Assembly (NCBI RefSeq): GCF_030161435.1
Contig: NZ_BSSV01000004.1
Coordinates: forward strand, 248,001-312,000
Direction of reading: 5' to 3'
DNA length: 64,000 nucleotides
Source of the DNA: Thalassotalea loyana
Lineage (GTDB): Bacteria > Pseudomonadota > Gammaproteobacteria > Enterobacterales > Alteromonadaceae
Part shown: one piece after another, positions 7,504 to 17,251 of the stretch
How positions within the stretch are numbered: position 1 is the stretch's first letter
Layout of the letters: the number at the start of each line of letters is the position of its first letter
The notes under the pieces: model-generated
Database searches by the model: none
What the model was told of the DNA's origin: nothing
The model's input: only the letters and a program-made list of their open reading frames with translations
Position numbers and translations under genes: made by a program

Positions 7504-9717
7504 TTACTGTTGAACAAGTGCAGTAACTTGTTCAACGATTTGCTCCGTGCTTGGTAAAACATGATATGCTGCACCACCTAGAGGGATAAAGCTGTCATGA
7601 GCACATAAACGACCAACATTCGACATGTCATAACCTGATTCAGCAATCAACGTAAACAAGGCTTCAGAAATTGATCCCGTTTGACGACATTCATCGACAA
7701 TGAAAACGTTCTTACATTGCTTAACTTCTTTTAAGATACCTTGCTCATCGAGCGGTGCTAAATAACGCAAATCGATAACACGAGCATTAACTCCTTGCTC
7801 TTTCAATATCTTTTGAGCTTGACGCGATAAATAGTAACCATTGCCATAACTTAAAATGCATACATCCTTGCTCTTACCATGCGCTTTAACAGTTAACTGA
7901 GAAGATGCATTGGTTTTGATGTTTTGTTTGATAGCATGATAATCAAACGTCCAGAGACCATCATTTTCTTCATGTAAATCCTTTGTCATGTACAAGGCAA
8001 TAGGCTCCAAAAAGACAACGACACGTTGCTCTTCGTGAGCAAGCCTCACACAATTCCTTAACAGCTCAACCGCATCCTCACCATTGGACGGGCATGCGAT
8101 GACGACACCTGGAATATCTCGAAATACCGCAAAGGAATTATCATTGTGAAAATGGCCTCCAAAGCCTCGCTGATAAGCGAGACCAGCGACGCGAATCACC
8201 ATAGGGTTGGTAAACTGACCATTGGAGAAGAATGAAAGTGTTGCTGCTTCACCGCGAATTTGGTCCTCGGCGTTATGTACGTATGCAAGAAACTGAATCT
8301 CTGGAATGGGCAACAACCCGTTATGTGCAAGACCTATTGCTCCACCCAATATCGTTTGTTCATCCAGCGGCGTGTTAACTACTCGATTCGAGCCATACAA
8401 ATCATAGAGCTTGTGCGTCACATTATAGACACCACCTTTTTTACCAATATCCTCACCACACATAACGATAGAAGAATATTGCGCCATCAAATCGATTAGA
8501 GTCCAATTAAGGAGCTTGGCAAGGTGCTGTTTCTTCGAAAGATTGTGACGTTCATGGACAAACAACTGGCTACGGATATCTTTGTCCACCGGCTTTGGCA
8601 TGGTCAACTCACTTTTGGGTGGAATAACGCTCGCCATTACCTCATCGGCATCATTTAGCTTGGGACGTGTTATTGCTGATTCGGCCGTGGTTTCGACTAG
8701 TGTTTCAATTTGCTGATATTTATCGACAAGTTGCTGCTTAGTCATCACTCCCGACTCTAGCAACATTCTTGCACTATGGAGTAATGGATCTTGAAATTCT
8801 GTTGCTTCAATATCCTCAAGACGACGATAAACAAACTCTGAATCAGAACCCGCATGCCCAAGTAAACGAATCAACTTAACATGCAAAAATACGGGCTTTT
8901 GGTGCTCCCTAGCATAATCAACGGCTTCTTTCGTAACTTTATAAGTGTCTAAGAGACTTAACCCATCACAACTAAAGTATTTTAAGCCACAACGATTTTT
9001 GTAATTGGCTTCAATCCAACCTCTTGGGGTTGCTGTTGATATACCAATGCCGTTATCTTCACAAATAAATACCAACGGTAGTGGAACCGACTGGAAGGAG
9101 ATCCAAGCTGCGCTATTTAATGCCCCTTGTGCCGTAGAATGATTTGCTGACGCATCACCAAAATTACACAATACAACGCTAGTTTCTGATAGCTCACCTG
9201 CCTGTTCGATACGATTTGCCAAAGGAATACTAAATGCTGTACCGACCGCTTTTGGCAAATGAGACGCTATTGTGCTTGTTTGTGGGGGTATATTGAGTTT
9301 TTTACTGCCTAGTACTTTATGTCGACCACCAGAAATTGGATCGTCACTCGACGCCGCAAACGAGAGCAACATATCATAAATAATGTCTACTCCCGCATCT
9401 TTGGCGCGCTGAACCATAAAAGCACCGCTTCTATAGTGTAAAAACGCCATATCATCTGGGCGAAAAGCGAGTCCGTAGGCCGCATTAGCCTCATGACCTG
9501 CACTGCCTATGGTATAAAAGCTTTGCTTATTTTTTTGCATTACTCGCGAATGCAAATCTAAATGTCGACTGATCAGTTGGCTTTCGAATAAATCTAACAC
9601 TTGTTCACGACTTAACCCTGACTGTTCTATCGTGGTTGAACTTAATGGTTCAGGGAAGTTTCCCGTTTTAACAAATCGAATAAAATTATCTTTAACCAAC
9701 TGATTTCTATCTGACAT
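7504..9717 (-). CDS. fused alpha/beta E1 component of a 2-oxoacid dehydrogenase
   Basis: The 737-residue protein joins both E1 subunits in one chain. The N-terminal half (about residues 25-340) is E1-alpha with the thiamine-diphosphate motif around 'FGDASANHSTAQGALN'. The C-terminal half (about 395-737) is E1-beta with 'GEDIGKKGGVYNVT', 'IPEIQFLAY' and the transketolase C-terminal domain. Relatives decarboxylate branched-chain 2-oxoacids or act as predicted 2-oxoisovalerate dehydrogenases. No E2 or E3 gene is adjacent, so it must borrow them from elsewhere or do something else. GGG about six bases before ATG is the ribosome binding site. Confidence 0.82.
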   Translation of the reverse strand: MSDRNQLVKDNFIRFVKTGNFPEPLSSTTIEQSGLSREQVLDLFESQLISRHLDLHSRVMQKNKQSFYTIGSAGHEANAAYGLAFRPDDMAFLHYRSGAFMVQRAKDAGVDIIYDMLLSFAASSDDPISGGRHKVLGSKKLNIPPQTSTIASHLPKAVGTAFSIPLANRIEQAGELSETSVVLCNFGDASANHSTAQGALNSAAWISFQSVPLPLVFICEDNGIGISTATPRGWIEANYKNRCGLKYFSCDGLSLLDTYKVTKEAVDYAREHQKPVFLHVKLIRLLGHAGSDSEFVYRRLEDIEATEFQDPLLHSARMLLESGVMTKQQLVDKYQQIETLVETTAESAITRPKLNDADEVMASVIPPKSELTMPKPVDKDIRSQLFVHERHNLSKKQHLAKLLNWTLIDLMAQYSSIVMCGEDIGKKGGVYNVTHKLYDLYGSNRVVNTPLDEQTILGGAIGLAHNGLLPIPEIQFLAYVHNAEDQIRGEAATLSFFSNGQFTNPMVIRVAGLAYQRGFGGHFHNDNSFAVFRDIPGVVIACPSNGEDAVELLRNCVRLAHEEQRVVVFLEPIALYMTKDLHEENDGLWTFDYHAIKQNIKTNASSQLTVKAHGKSKDVCILSYGNGYYLSRQAQKILKEQGVNARVIDLRYLAPLDEQGILKEVKQCKNVFIVDECRQTGSISEALFTLIAESGYDMSNVGRLCAHDSFIPLGGAAYHVLPSTEQIVEQVTALVQQ

Positions 9718-9794
9718 AACAACCCTTTTATGGTGAGAACGATGCTCTTTTTTGTTTTAGTTAAGGTGTAGTATCTAAAATAAACATGAATGAA

Positions 9795-10994
9795 TTAGAA
9801 AAAGGCTTGTAACCCTGTTTGTGCACGCCCAAGAATTAACGCATGCACATCATGTGTGCCTTCATACGTGTTAACGGCTTCTAAATTCATTACATGGCGG
9901 ATCACATGAAACTCGTCACTAATACCATTACCACCATGCATATCTCGAGCTTGGCGGGCAATTTCTAAGGCTTTACCACAAGAATTTCGTTTGATTAGTG
10001 AAATAGCTTCAGGCGCCAGCAAACCTTGGTCCAACATTCTGCCAGCTTGAAGGCATGCCATAAGGCCGGTGGTAATTTCAGTTTGCATATCGGCTAATTT
10101 CTTTTGCATTAACTGTGTTGCAGCCAAAGGTCGACCAAATTGTTCTCGATCGAGGCTGTATTGGCGTGCAGCATGCCAACAAAATTCAGCAGCACCTAAA
10201 GCACCCCAGGCAATCCCGTATCGCGCCTTATTTAAGCAACCAAAAGGACCTGACAAGCCTTTTGCATTCGGCAACATGTTCTCTTCAGGAACAAAGACAT
10301 TGTCCATGACAATTTCGCCAGTGATCGATGCGCGCAATGAAAACTTGCCATCTATTTTTGGCGCTGACAGCCCTGACATTCCTTTTTCAAGAATAAAGCC
10401 ACGAATAACATCTTCAACTTTTGCCCAGACGACAAACACATCGGCAATTGGCGAATTAGTAATCCACATTTTGCTACCTGTAAGTGAGTAACCACCATCA
10501 ACCTCAACGGCACGAGTGCTCATACTTGCAGGATCAGAACCAGAGTTAGGTTCAGTCAAACCGAAACAACCAACCCACTCTCCAGTCGCAAGTTTTGGTA
10601 AGTATTTTTGCCTCTGTTCTTCACTACCGTATGCATGTATTGGGTGCATAACAAGTGAAGATTGAACACTCATCGCACTTCGATAACCACTATCAACACG
10701 CTCAACTTCTCTGGCAATCAACCCATAGGCGACGTGATTTACATTCGCACAACCGTACTGCTCTGGTAGTGTGGCGCCAAGCAACCCCATCTCCCCCATT
10801 TCTTGCATTATTTCAACATCAAAATGCTCTTCTCGATTTGCTTGAAGCACACGAGTCATAAGCTTCTCTTGGCAATAGTCACGCGCACTATCACGAATTA
10901 TCCGCTCTTCTTCCGTTAATACTTGGTCGAGCAATAGTGGATCTTGCCAATTAAATGCGGGGCGTTTGTTGTTAGCTGACATATCAATACTCAT
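9795..10994 (-). CDS. gcdH: glutaryl-CoA dehydrogenase
   Basis: This FAD enzyme of lysine/tryptophan breakdown oxidises and decarboxylates glutaryl-CoA to crotonyl-CoA. The sequence has the acyl-CoA dehydrogenase domains in order, with the FAD motif '[17 protein letters not shown]'. The C-terminus contains [15 protein letters not shown], where the glutamate is the catalytic base, and this exact tail is characteristic of GcdH. Length is as usual (about 399). Three in-frame starts lie close together (TTG 10997, ATG 10994, ATG 10982) and none has a clear ribosome binding site. A LysR gene is divergent, as is often seen for gcdH. Confidence 0.9.
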   Translation of the reverse strand: MSIDMSANNKRPAFNWQDPLLLDQVLTEEERIIRDSARDYCQEKLMTRVLQANREEHFDVEIMQEMGEMGLLGATLPEQYGCANVNHVAYGLIAREVERVDSGYRSAMSVQSSLVMHPIHAYGSEEQRQKYLPKLATGEWVGCFGLTEPNSGSDPASMSTRAVEVDGGYSLTGSKMWITNSPIADVFVVWAKVEDVIRGFILEKGMSGLSAPKIDGKFSLRASITGEIVMDNVFVPEENMLPNAKGLSGPFGCLNKARYGIAWGALGAAEFCWHAARQYSLDREQFGRPLAATQLMQKKLADMQTEITTGLMACLQAGRMLDQGLLAPEAISLIKRNSCGKALEIARQARDMHGGNGISDEFHVIRHVMNLEAVNTYEGTHDVHALILGRAQTGLQAFF

Positions 10995-11154
10995 CAAAAG
11001 TTAATCTTATTTATTCGATAATAAAGAAAACATAGCTCAAGTGGTAATATATATTTTCTTTATTTGCTATAGTTTTTACCTATATCAAGAAATCTTTTTA
11101 AGGTATTGGTTTAATTGAGTAAAAGCTCAAATTAACAAAAGGTTTAATAAAGTT

Positions 11155-11982
11155 ATGGATTTAAAAGCGTTACAATATTTTATCGCAGTATATGAACAAA
11201 AAAGTTTAACCAAAGCCGCCAAAACGTGCTTTGTTGCCCAACCTTCAATATCTTCAGCCATCTTGCAATTGGAACAAAGTTTAAATACTACGCTTTTTAG
11301 TCGACACCCAAGAGGTGTAATGCCATTAATGAGTGCAAATCAGCTTTACCCATTAGCAAAACAACTGCTCGGGCAAGCAGATGCAGTAAAAAACCTCTTT
11401 AGCCAGACTAAGCAACACATTGAATTTAAACTGGGTGTTACGCGAGGGCTTGGCGTTCAGCGGATGAGTGCATTACTTAAAGACTTTACCGCCATCTCTG
11501 ACGATTTAGCGCTCAGTTTGGTTGCGCCCAACCAAGATTGTAATGCTCGCATAATTACAACCGACGAGCTGTCACCTCAAGAGCAGCATATCAAGTTATG
11601 GCAAGAGAGCTATTTACTCGCTTTACCGTACAATCATATATTAGCCTTAAAACCCAGCATACAGATGACTGATTTAGATCAGTTGACCTTTATTTCTAGA
11701 GCTCCTTGCGGCGCAGGTGATGCGCTAACACAGCTTTGTATCACCAAACAAATTAACTTAGATATACGAGCAAAAATTAGAACAATAGACTATGCATTAG
11801 GCTTGGTGAGCGCAGGCCTTGGCGCTGCCCTGGTACCGGCATACCCAGAAGTATTAGAAAAAAAAGATATCGTTTTCAAACCGATAGAAGGGTTTGACTT
11901 CCAGCGTCAAGTTGTCTTTGCATATGATAAGTCCACACCGACACTCAAGCCATTCATTGAGATTGTAAAACGACATCGCTAA
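11155..11982 (+). CDS. LysR family regulator divergent from gcdH
   Basis: The 275-residue protein starts with a LysR winged helix-turn-helix ('MDLKALQYFIAVYEQKSLTK', 'AQPSISSAILQLEQSLNTTLF') followed by an effector domain of periplasmic-binding-protein type. At 275 residues it is shorter than the usual 290-310; the sequence between about residues 90 and 150 looks abbreviated. AAGG upstream of ATG serves as ribosome binding site. The 160-base gap to gcdH would hold both promoters and the LysR site. It probably regulates gcdH, with a glutaryl-CoA-pathway metabolite as effector; this is inferred from position. Confidence 0.8.
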   Translation: MDLKALQYFIAVYEQKSLTKAAKTCFVAQPSISSAILQLEQSLNTTLFSRHPRGVMPLMSANQLYPLAKQLLGQADAVKNLFSQTKQHIEFKLGVTRGLGVQRMSALLKDFTAISDDLALSLVAPNQDCNARIITTDELSPQEQHIKLWQESYLLALPYNHILALKPSIQMTDLDQLTFISRAPCGAGDALTQLCITKQINLDIRAKIRTIDYALGLVSAGLGAALVPAYPEVLEKKDIVFKPIEGFDFQRQVVFAYDKSTPTLKPFIEIVKRHR

Positions 11983-12093
11983 GGAAAAGTGTTATTTGTC
12001 TTAATCATTGCAAACGTATGTAATGACTAGGCGAATAAATAACCTAGCGTTAAGCTAGAGAAAAATAACAATATAAAAAATTGGGGAAAGTTT

Positions 12094-13518
12094 TTGACAA
12101 CACAAACACTTAGCAGCGCTCCTTCGGAGCAAAGTAATACGCTTTTTGTGCTACTTGTCAGCATTATTGCGACAATCGGTGGTTTTCTATTTGGCTTTGA
12201 TTCCGGTGTTATAAATGGCACCGTCGACGGATTAATCAAAGCATTTAATGCCAGCGATATTGGTACCGGCTTTAACGTTGCAAGTATGTTGCTTGGTTGC
12301 GCCTTTGGTGCTTTTTTCGCTGGTCAACTCGCCGACAAATTTGGCCGAAAAAAGATACTCATAATGACGGCTGTACTTTTTATCCTAAGCGCTTGGGGTT
12401 CTGGGATTGCAGGGTCTTCAGAGAGTTTTATCTTTTTCCGTATTATTGGTGGTTTGGCTGTAGGCGGAGCATCTGTAATAACACCTGCATACATTAGTGA
12501 AATAGCACCAGCGAAATATCGTGGTGCACTGACAACAATTCAACAAATCGCGATTATTGCAGGGTTATTTTCAGCATTTATTTCCAACTACTTTTTAGCA
12601 GATTTCGCCGGCAGCTCAACAAGCATCATTTGGTTAGATGCAGAAGCTTGGCGCTGGATGTTTTGGATGGAACTCATTCCTGCAACCTTATTTCTATGTT
12701 TACTCTTTTTTATTCCTGAAAGTCCTCGTTTCTTAGTTATAAATCAAAGAGAACAAGACGCTAAGGATGTACTGGCTAAACTCTATGGACAAGCACGTTG
12801 TCATGATAAGTTAACTGAAATCAGCTTGTCTCTTGGTCAAGATAGACATCAGCCAAAACTATCTGATGTACTCAATGAAAACGGTCGTATAAAGCCGATT
12901 GTATGGGTCGGCATGGGGTTAGCAGCTTTTCAGCAACTGGTAGGAATTAATGTTGTTTTTTATTACGGAGCCGTGCTTTGGCAAGCCGTAGGTTTTTCCG
13001 AGTCAGACGCACTACTTATTAATATTATTAGCGGCGGTGTCAGCATTCTTGCTTGCCTAATTACCGTTTATTTCATCGACAAAATTGGTCGAAAGCCCTT
13101 TTTACTCATAGGATCTATTGGTATGTCAATTACCTTAGCACTCCTCGTTATCGTTTTTGCCAATTCATCGCTCGACGCGCAAGGTAATTTAGATATCGGT
13201 GAAAATGGTGCGTTGGCACTAGTGAGTGCAAACGCTTATGTATTTTTCTTTAATATGTCATGGGGACCCGTCATGTGGGTCATGTTAGGGGAGATGTTTC
13301 CTAATCAAATTCGAGGCTCAGCATTAGCGATAAGTGGCCTTGTGCAATGGTTCACCAATTTCATTATCTCAATGAGCTTCCCATTATTACTGACCGGGTT
13401 GGGACTTGCATTTGCTTACAGTATTTATACATTTTTTGCGTTCATCTCAATATTCTTTGTTTATTACTTCGTAAAAGAAACAAAAGGCAAAGAGTTAGAA
13501 CAAATGACCGAGCAATAA
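12094..13518 (+). CDS. MFS sugar porter (proton-sugar symporter)
   Basis: This 474-residue protein of the sugar porter family has twelve membrane segments. Family signatures visible are 'FGFDSGVINGT' in the first segment, 'GQLADKFGRKK' in loop 2-3, 'PESPRFLV' after segment 6, 'QQLVGINVVFYYG' in segment 7 and 'ETKGKELE' at the end. It starts with TTG, chosen because a strong GGGGA lies six bases upstream and no ATG fits. The substrate is a monosaccharide such as glucose, xylose or arabinose, but cannot be fixed from sequence. It stands alone between terminators. Confidence 0.87.
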   Translation: MTTQTLSSAPSEQSNTLFVLLVSIIATIGGFLFGFDSGVINGTVDGLIKAFNASDIGTGFNVASMLLGCAFGAFFAGQLADKFGRKKILIMTAVLFILSAWGSGIAGSSESFIFFRIIGGLAVGGASVITPAYISEIAPAKYRGALTTIQQIAIIAGLFSAFISNYFLADFAGSSTSIIWLDAEAWRWMFWMELIPATLFLCLLFFIPESPRFLVINQREQDAKDVLAKLYGQARCHDKLTEISLSLGQDRHQPKLSDVLNENGRIKPIVWVGMGLAAFQQLVGINVVFYYGAVLWQAVGFSESDALLINIISGGVSILACLITVYFIDKIGRKPFLLIGSIGMSITLALLVIVFANSSLDAQGNLDIGENGALALVSANAYVFFFNMSWGPVMWVMLGEMFPNQIRGSALAISGLVQWFTNFIISMSFPLLLTGLGLAFAYSIYTFFAFISIFFVYYFVKETKGKELEQMTEQ

Positions 13519-13546
13519 AAAAGGCGCTTTAAGCGCCTTTTTTATT
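13517..13546. terminator. bidirectional rho-independent terminator
   Basis: AAAAGGCGCTT/AAGCGCCTTTT is a perfect inverted repeat flanked by A- and T-runs, between the convergent sugar porter and the beta-barrel gene. It can stop both transcripts. Confidence 0.85.
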
Positions 13547-13559
13547 GCTAACGTGATAG

Positions 13560-14315
13560 TTAAAAATGAATTTCTGCACCGGCAAAAACACCTTTAAAAT
13601 CGACATCTGCGTACACATCATCGACGTCTTCAATATCTAGAACAACCTGTCTGTAACCAACGAAGATACTCATATCAACGGCTAAATTATCAATTAACTC
13701 GTATGCCACACCAACTTGCGCATCATAAAAAGAATGATCATCAAAGGCTAAAAGGTTTGCTTCACCAAATAAACTTAAACCTGTGAAAGGTAAGCCTATT
13801 TCTGCTGCACCGTACAACATCGGCACAATACCTGAAAAGTCTTCATCAGCTGTAAGTGTTACGACATCAACCGTGCCTTCAACACCTGCAAAGCCGTCAA
13901 CATCACGACCTGTTAAGCCTAAGTCTAAGCTCACTAGTCCATTATCGAGTATTTCGTAATAGAAAGTATAATCAACATAGCTCAGATCAAGTGTACCCTC
14001 GACAGACGAACCAGCAGGGAAAGTTTCCCCTTGAAAGGTAAAGTCTTCGGCCAAAACAGTTTGCCCCTGCGTATCAAGATCTGATACAGCAACTTTAACA
14101 TTAGGTATCAAAGGTACAGGGTGCTCAAATGCGATGTAATAACTGTTCTTTTTATCATCTTCTAAATTGAAATCGACCAAATTGTCTTTTTCACCGAAAA
14201 CGCCTGATGCTTCTTGGTCCCATACAGAACCACCAATATAAATACCTAAAAAATCAGCATGAGCACTAGCTGACAACATTGCAGCACAACTGGCTGCTAG
14301 GAGTGCTTTTTTCAT
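13560..14315 (-). CDS. outer membrane beta-barrel protein (TIGR04219-like)
   Basis: The 251-residue protein has a signal peptide (MKKALLAASCAAMLSASAHA) and alternating amphipathic strands ending in the C-terminal phenylalanine of an outer-membrane barrel (GAEIHF). The opening 'FLGIYIGGSVWDQEASG' is typical of the TIGR04219 family, which has no assigned function. It is five bases downstream of the DUF2333-like gene and probably shares its transcript. Confidence 0.75.
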   Translation of the reverse strand: MKKALLAASCAAMLSASAHADFLGIYIGGSVWDQEASGVFGEKDNLVDFNLEDDKKNSYYIAFEHPVPLIPNVKVAVSDLDTQGQTVLAEDFTFQGETFPAGSSVEGTLDLSYVDYTFYYEILDNGLVSLDLGLTGRDVDGFAGVEGTVDVVTLTADEDFSGIVPMLYGAAEIGLPFTGLSLFGEANLLAFDDHSFYDAQVGVAYELIDNLAVDMSIFVGYRQVVLDIEDVDDVYADVDFKGVFAGAEIHF

Positions 14316-14320
14316 GTTTA

Positions 14321-15313
14321 CTACCCTTGACTAAGTAAAGTGTTAAGATCAATCAGCGCTGCATTGGCGCGTGATATATAATTTGCCATGACTAATGAAT
14401 GGTTTGCTAACATACCAAAACCATCACCATTTAATATCATTGGACTCCATACTGACTGCTGGCTAGCTTCAAGTTCGCGAATAATTTGTTGTACGCTCAC
14501 TTTTGCATTTTTTTTCTCTAACACGTCATTAAAGTCAATCTCTATCGCTTTCAAGAAGTGCAATAACGCCCAGCTTGCACCGCGAGCCTCATAAAATACA
14601 TCATCTATCTTCCACCAACTGGTTTTAACTTGCATTGATGGCGCGCCATAAGTTGACTGTTGCGCAACACTATCACCAGCAAGGTCAATATTCAATTGGT
14701 CTCTACCAACACTTGCACTCAATCGTTGTGAATAACTACCAAGGCGCTTTTCAACTTCTTTTAGCCAGTCGCGAAGATTATCAGCGCGGGCATAAAATTG
14801 CGCACCTTGCGTTTGCGTATCTGTAAGTGCTGTACGATACAAATATAACTCTTCAATAGCTTTGCTATATTCTCCCTCTGCACTCGGAATAGCCCAACTT
14901 CTATGGTCAATATTAAAACGTGGCTGAGCTTTTTGTAGATAAGGGTTTTCGGTCGACTGTGACTGAGAGCGGCTAAACTCTTGACGCATAACTAGTGACA
15001 TATCTCGTACCATTTCCAACGCGCCAAATTCCCACGCTGGAATATTGTCTAAAAAGACAGAAGGCGGCATAGCATCATTGGCTAAATAACCACCTGGTTT
15101 ATCAAGCAATGTTTCTGCAACGCGAATTAATGCAGTTGTTGTTGTGTAGCCAACCACAGGTTTAACTTTTTCTTTTTGCGCATCAGCAATAACTTCTTGC
15201 TGAATATCGATCGAAGAAGGCTCAAAGCTCCAGTAAACGCCAACAAAATAATTAATTAAAAAGATTCCACCCACTATCGAGGCGATCATTTTAGGGGTAA
15301 GTTTATCTGTCAT
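14321..15313 (-). CDS. DUF2333-like inner membrane anchored protein
   Basis: The 330-residue protein has one N-terminal membrane anchor (about residues 10-28) and a large mostly helical periplasmic domain rich in Gln, Leu and Arg. Conserved-looking segments include 'LLDKPGGYLANDAMPPSVFLDNIP' (in part) and 'YFARADNLRDWLKEVEKRLG' near the middle. It agrees in length and layout with DUF2333, a family of unknown role. It lies between the copper chaperone and the barrel gene in a tight minus-strand cluster. Confidence 0.7.
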   Translation of the reverse strand: MTDKLTPKMIASIVGGIFLINYFVGVYWSFEPSSIDIQQEVIADAQKEKVKPVVGYTTTTALIRVAETLLDKPGGYLANDAMPPSVFLDNIPAWEFGALEMVRDMSLVMRQEFSRSQSQSTENPYLQKAQPRFNIDHRSWAIPSAEGEYSKAIEELYLYRTALTDTQTQGAQFYARADNLRDWLKEVEKRLGSYSQRLSASVGRDQLNIDLAGDSVAQQSTYGAPSMQVKTSWWKIDDVFYEARGASWALLHFLKAIEIDFNDVLEKKNAKVSVQQIIRELEASQQSVWSPMILNGDGFGMLANHSLVMANYISRANAALIDLNTLLSQG

Positions 15314-15322
15314 AACTTGTCC

Positions 15323-15790
15323 TTAGTGGTGGTGATGGTGAGAGCTTGCCTGCTTAATGCTGGCAACCGGCAGTGCGATTTCAATCGGTGGATGTTCGTC
15401 AAATAACAAAGTCAACGTTTCTTGCTGACCATGTTTTAGCGGCTTATTCACATCGAAAGCCATAATATGAAGCCCCGCAGGCTCAAGGGTAACAGTACCG
15501 TGGGCAGGAATAACAATTTTTTCTACTTGTCCCATTCGCATCATACCATTGACCATCGTATGCTCATGTAATTCTATATTAGGGCTAAAGCTCCCTTTAG
15601 CACCAACAAGGATAATCTCAACATTATGATGATTTGTGATTTTCATATAGCTCGACGTTACCGTCGTTCCGGGAATTAACTCGCGCATATATTGATGAGA
15701 GACCTCTACTTCGCCAGCATGAGCAAACGTTGAAGAGAACAGTGCGCAAAAAACTGTAAATTGACATAAAAAAGTCAGTAATTTGTTCAT
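15323..15790 (-). CDS. PCu(A)C family periplasmic copper chaperone
   Basis: I choose ATG 15790 (MNKLLTFLCQ), which begins a signal peptide ending at FAHA; the longer frame adds ten unlikely residues. The mature domain has the metal motif of the PCuAC family: His75/His77, Met83-Met86 and, about 22 residues on, His108-x-Met110. Characterised members bind Cu(I) and deliver it to the Cu(A) site of cytochrome c oxidase. The protein ends in a run of five histidines, an additional potential metal site. A Sco-type partner is not adjacent. Confidence 0.88.
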   Translation of the reverse strand: MNKLLTFLCQFTVFCALFSSTFAHAGEVEVSHQYMRELIPGTTVTSSYMKITNHHNVEIILVGAKGSFSPNIELHEHTMVNGMMRMGQVEKIVIPAHGTVTLEPAGLHIMAFDVNKPLKHGQQETLTLLFDEHPPIEIALPVASIKQASSHHHHH

Positions 15791-15860
15791 TTTTATCCTA
15801 TACATCCCTTTGTAAAACAACTAAGTTACTTTCATCTATTGTATATAAGCTTTTAATAAA

Positions 15861-16601
15861 ATGAATGATTTAATTCTAAGTAATATAAATAATCATGTGC
15901 TAACCATCACCATTAACCGTTTTGACAAGCAAAATGCACTGTTAAACGAGATGTACTTGTCGCTTGTTGACTTGTTTGATCAAGCTGAACGAGACGAAAA
16001 CATTCGTGTTGTCGTGATTCAAGGTAACGATTCTTGCTTTAGTGCAGGCAACGACCTTAATGACTTTCTAAAAAGTACCGATTCTCTTGCAGCGCGTGGT
16101 GGTTATCAATTCATCCAAAAGCTTGGGCAATTTAATAAGCCATTGATCGCTGCTGTAGCAGGCAATGCCGTTGGCATTGGAACCACGTTGTTGCTGCATT
16201 GCGATATGGCGATTGCCGCAACCAATGCCAAGTTCATGTTACCTTTTGCTCAGCTTGGACTATGCCCAGAAGCCGCTTCAAGTTACCTACTGCCTAAACT
16301 TGTTGGCCGGATAAAAGCCTTTGAACTTTTAGTGCTAGGAGACAAATTTGATGCAACTACTGCTGAAAGTCTTGGGTTAATCAACCGAGTAGTACCACCA
16401 GAAGAGCTCATCGAAGCAGCTCAATTACTCGCTCAACGATTAGTCCAAATTCCACCAAAAGCTTTGCAGATGTCCAGAGAACTTATAGCAAATGGATGTC
16501 AGCAAGCGGTGAGCGATATTATGTATGAAGAAATTATCGAATTTGAAAAACTTCTTGATACACCTGAAAGTAAGGCTATCTTGCAGCACTTAGCAAAATA
16601 A
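15861..16601 (+). CDS. enoyl-CoA hydratase/isomerase family protein
   Basis: The 246-residue protein is a crotonase. Both oxyanion-hole segments are visible: 'CFSAGNDLNDF' and 'VAGNAVGIGTTLLLHCD'. The acid/base region reads 'LGLCPEAASSYLLPKLVG', a form found in PaaG-like and delta3,delta2-enoyl-CoA isomerases rather than in classical hydratases with two glutamates. It probably isomerises or hydrates enoyl-CoA intermediates in beta-oxidation or aromatic breakdown. It stands alone. Confidence 0.8.
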   Translation: MNDLILSNINNHVLTITINRFDKQNALLNEMYLSLVDLFDQAERDENIRVVVIQGNDSCFSAGNDLNDFLKSTDSLAARGGYQFIQKLGQFNKPLIAAVAGNAVGIGTTLLLHCDMAIAATNAKFMLPFAQLGLCPEAASSYLLPKLVGRIKAFELLVLGDKFDATTAESLGLINRVVPPEELIEAAQLLAQRLVQIPPKALQMSRELIANGCQQAVSDIMYEEIIEFEKLLDTPESKAILQHLAK

Positions 16602-16665
16602 CAAAGCCTATCAGAAACGCCGGGTCACTCCTTAACTCGACGTCTGATAAGCTCGATTACCATGA

Positions 16666-17016
16666 TTATTGATAATAGCCCTGCGTTTCTGGTTTCTTCT
16701 CTCTTGCGATAAAGTAGATCGCCAAGGCAACTAATAGTACTGGCCAAAACACACCGATTACCGCCATTGCAATGCTGCCGATAACCATCACAGCAATAAA
16801 AATAAAACCACCAAATACACTTAGAACAATTGCCAACGCAACTAACATCAATACAAGTACCACTATCGCCGATACACTAATCGCTTTTAGTGGTGCTAAA
16901 TGTTCATCGTTAATCATCACATCTAAATCAAAGAATTCCAAAAAGCTCATACCAAGTGCGTAGGTCAAAAATATCGTGGCTAAAATAGCTAATAAGAATG
17001 ATTTAAAAAAAGACAT
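16666..17016 (-). CDS. membrane protein of the psp operon, unknown
   Basis: The 116-residue protein has four hydrophobic stretches: about residues 6-25, then a short charged loop ('DVMINDEHLAP'), and three closely packed helices from 45 to 106 ending in 'AREKKPETQGYYQ'. It is the last gene of the psp operon, 15 bases after pspC, with AGGAG as ribosome binding site. The hydrophobic last half with a Lys/Tyr-rich tail recalls PspG in layout, but I do not claim homology. A role in envelope stress is inferred from the operon. Confidence 0.65.
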   Translation of the reverse strand: MSFFKSFLLAILATIFLTYALGMSFLEFFDLDVMINDEHLAPLKAISVSAIVVLVLMLVALAIVLSVFGGFIFIAVMVIGSIAMAVIGVFWPVLLVALAIYFIAREKKPETQGYYQ

Positions 17017-17031
17017 TTTTGACTCCTACTA

Positions 17032-17241
17032 TTATCGATTTGGAATTAAGACGGTTGCGCCGATATAGGCGATACAGGTTGCAACTGGAAACATAAAAAA
17101 CACACACACTGTCGCAACTCTTACTAACCATCTAGGCACCCGGTAATGTTTCGCAACACCACCACATACACCTGAAATTTTCTTATTGACTAAATCTTTT
17201 GTTAATACTTTTTTGATTCGATATGATTTTCGATATTCCAT
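17032..17241 (-). CDS. pspC: PspC domain protein
   Basis: I place the start at ATG 17241 (MEYRKSYRIK) because AAGGAG lies six bases upstream; the longer frame would run across the stop of the preceding microprotein. The 69-residue product contains the PspC-domain signature 'KKISGVCGGVAKHYRVPRWLVR' (shown in part as ISGVCGGVAKHYRVP) followed by one membrane helix. In enterobacteria PspC with PspB senses secretin or envelope stress and recruits PspA. This PspC ends right after its membrane segment (ATVLIPNR) and lacks the periplasmic tail of enterobacterial PspC. Confidence 0.85.
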   Translation of the reverse strand: MEYRKSYRIKKVLTKDLVNKKISGVCGGVAKHYRVPRWLVRVATVCVFFMFPVATCIAYIGATVLIPNR

Positions 17242-17251
17242 GATCATCTCC

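Noticed and set aside
10069-10491. 140-codon plus-strand frame
   Set aside because: It lies wholly antisense to gcdH and has no family features; a shadow of the real gene.
16605-16653. Inverted repeat AGCCTATCAGA/TCTGATAAGCT between crotonase and psp operon
   Set aside because: One mismatch, a long loop and no T-run; terminator not supported.
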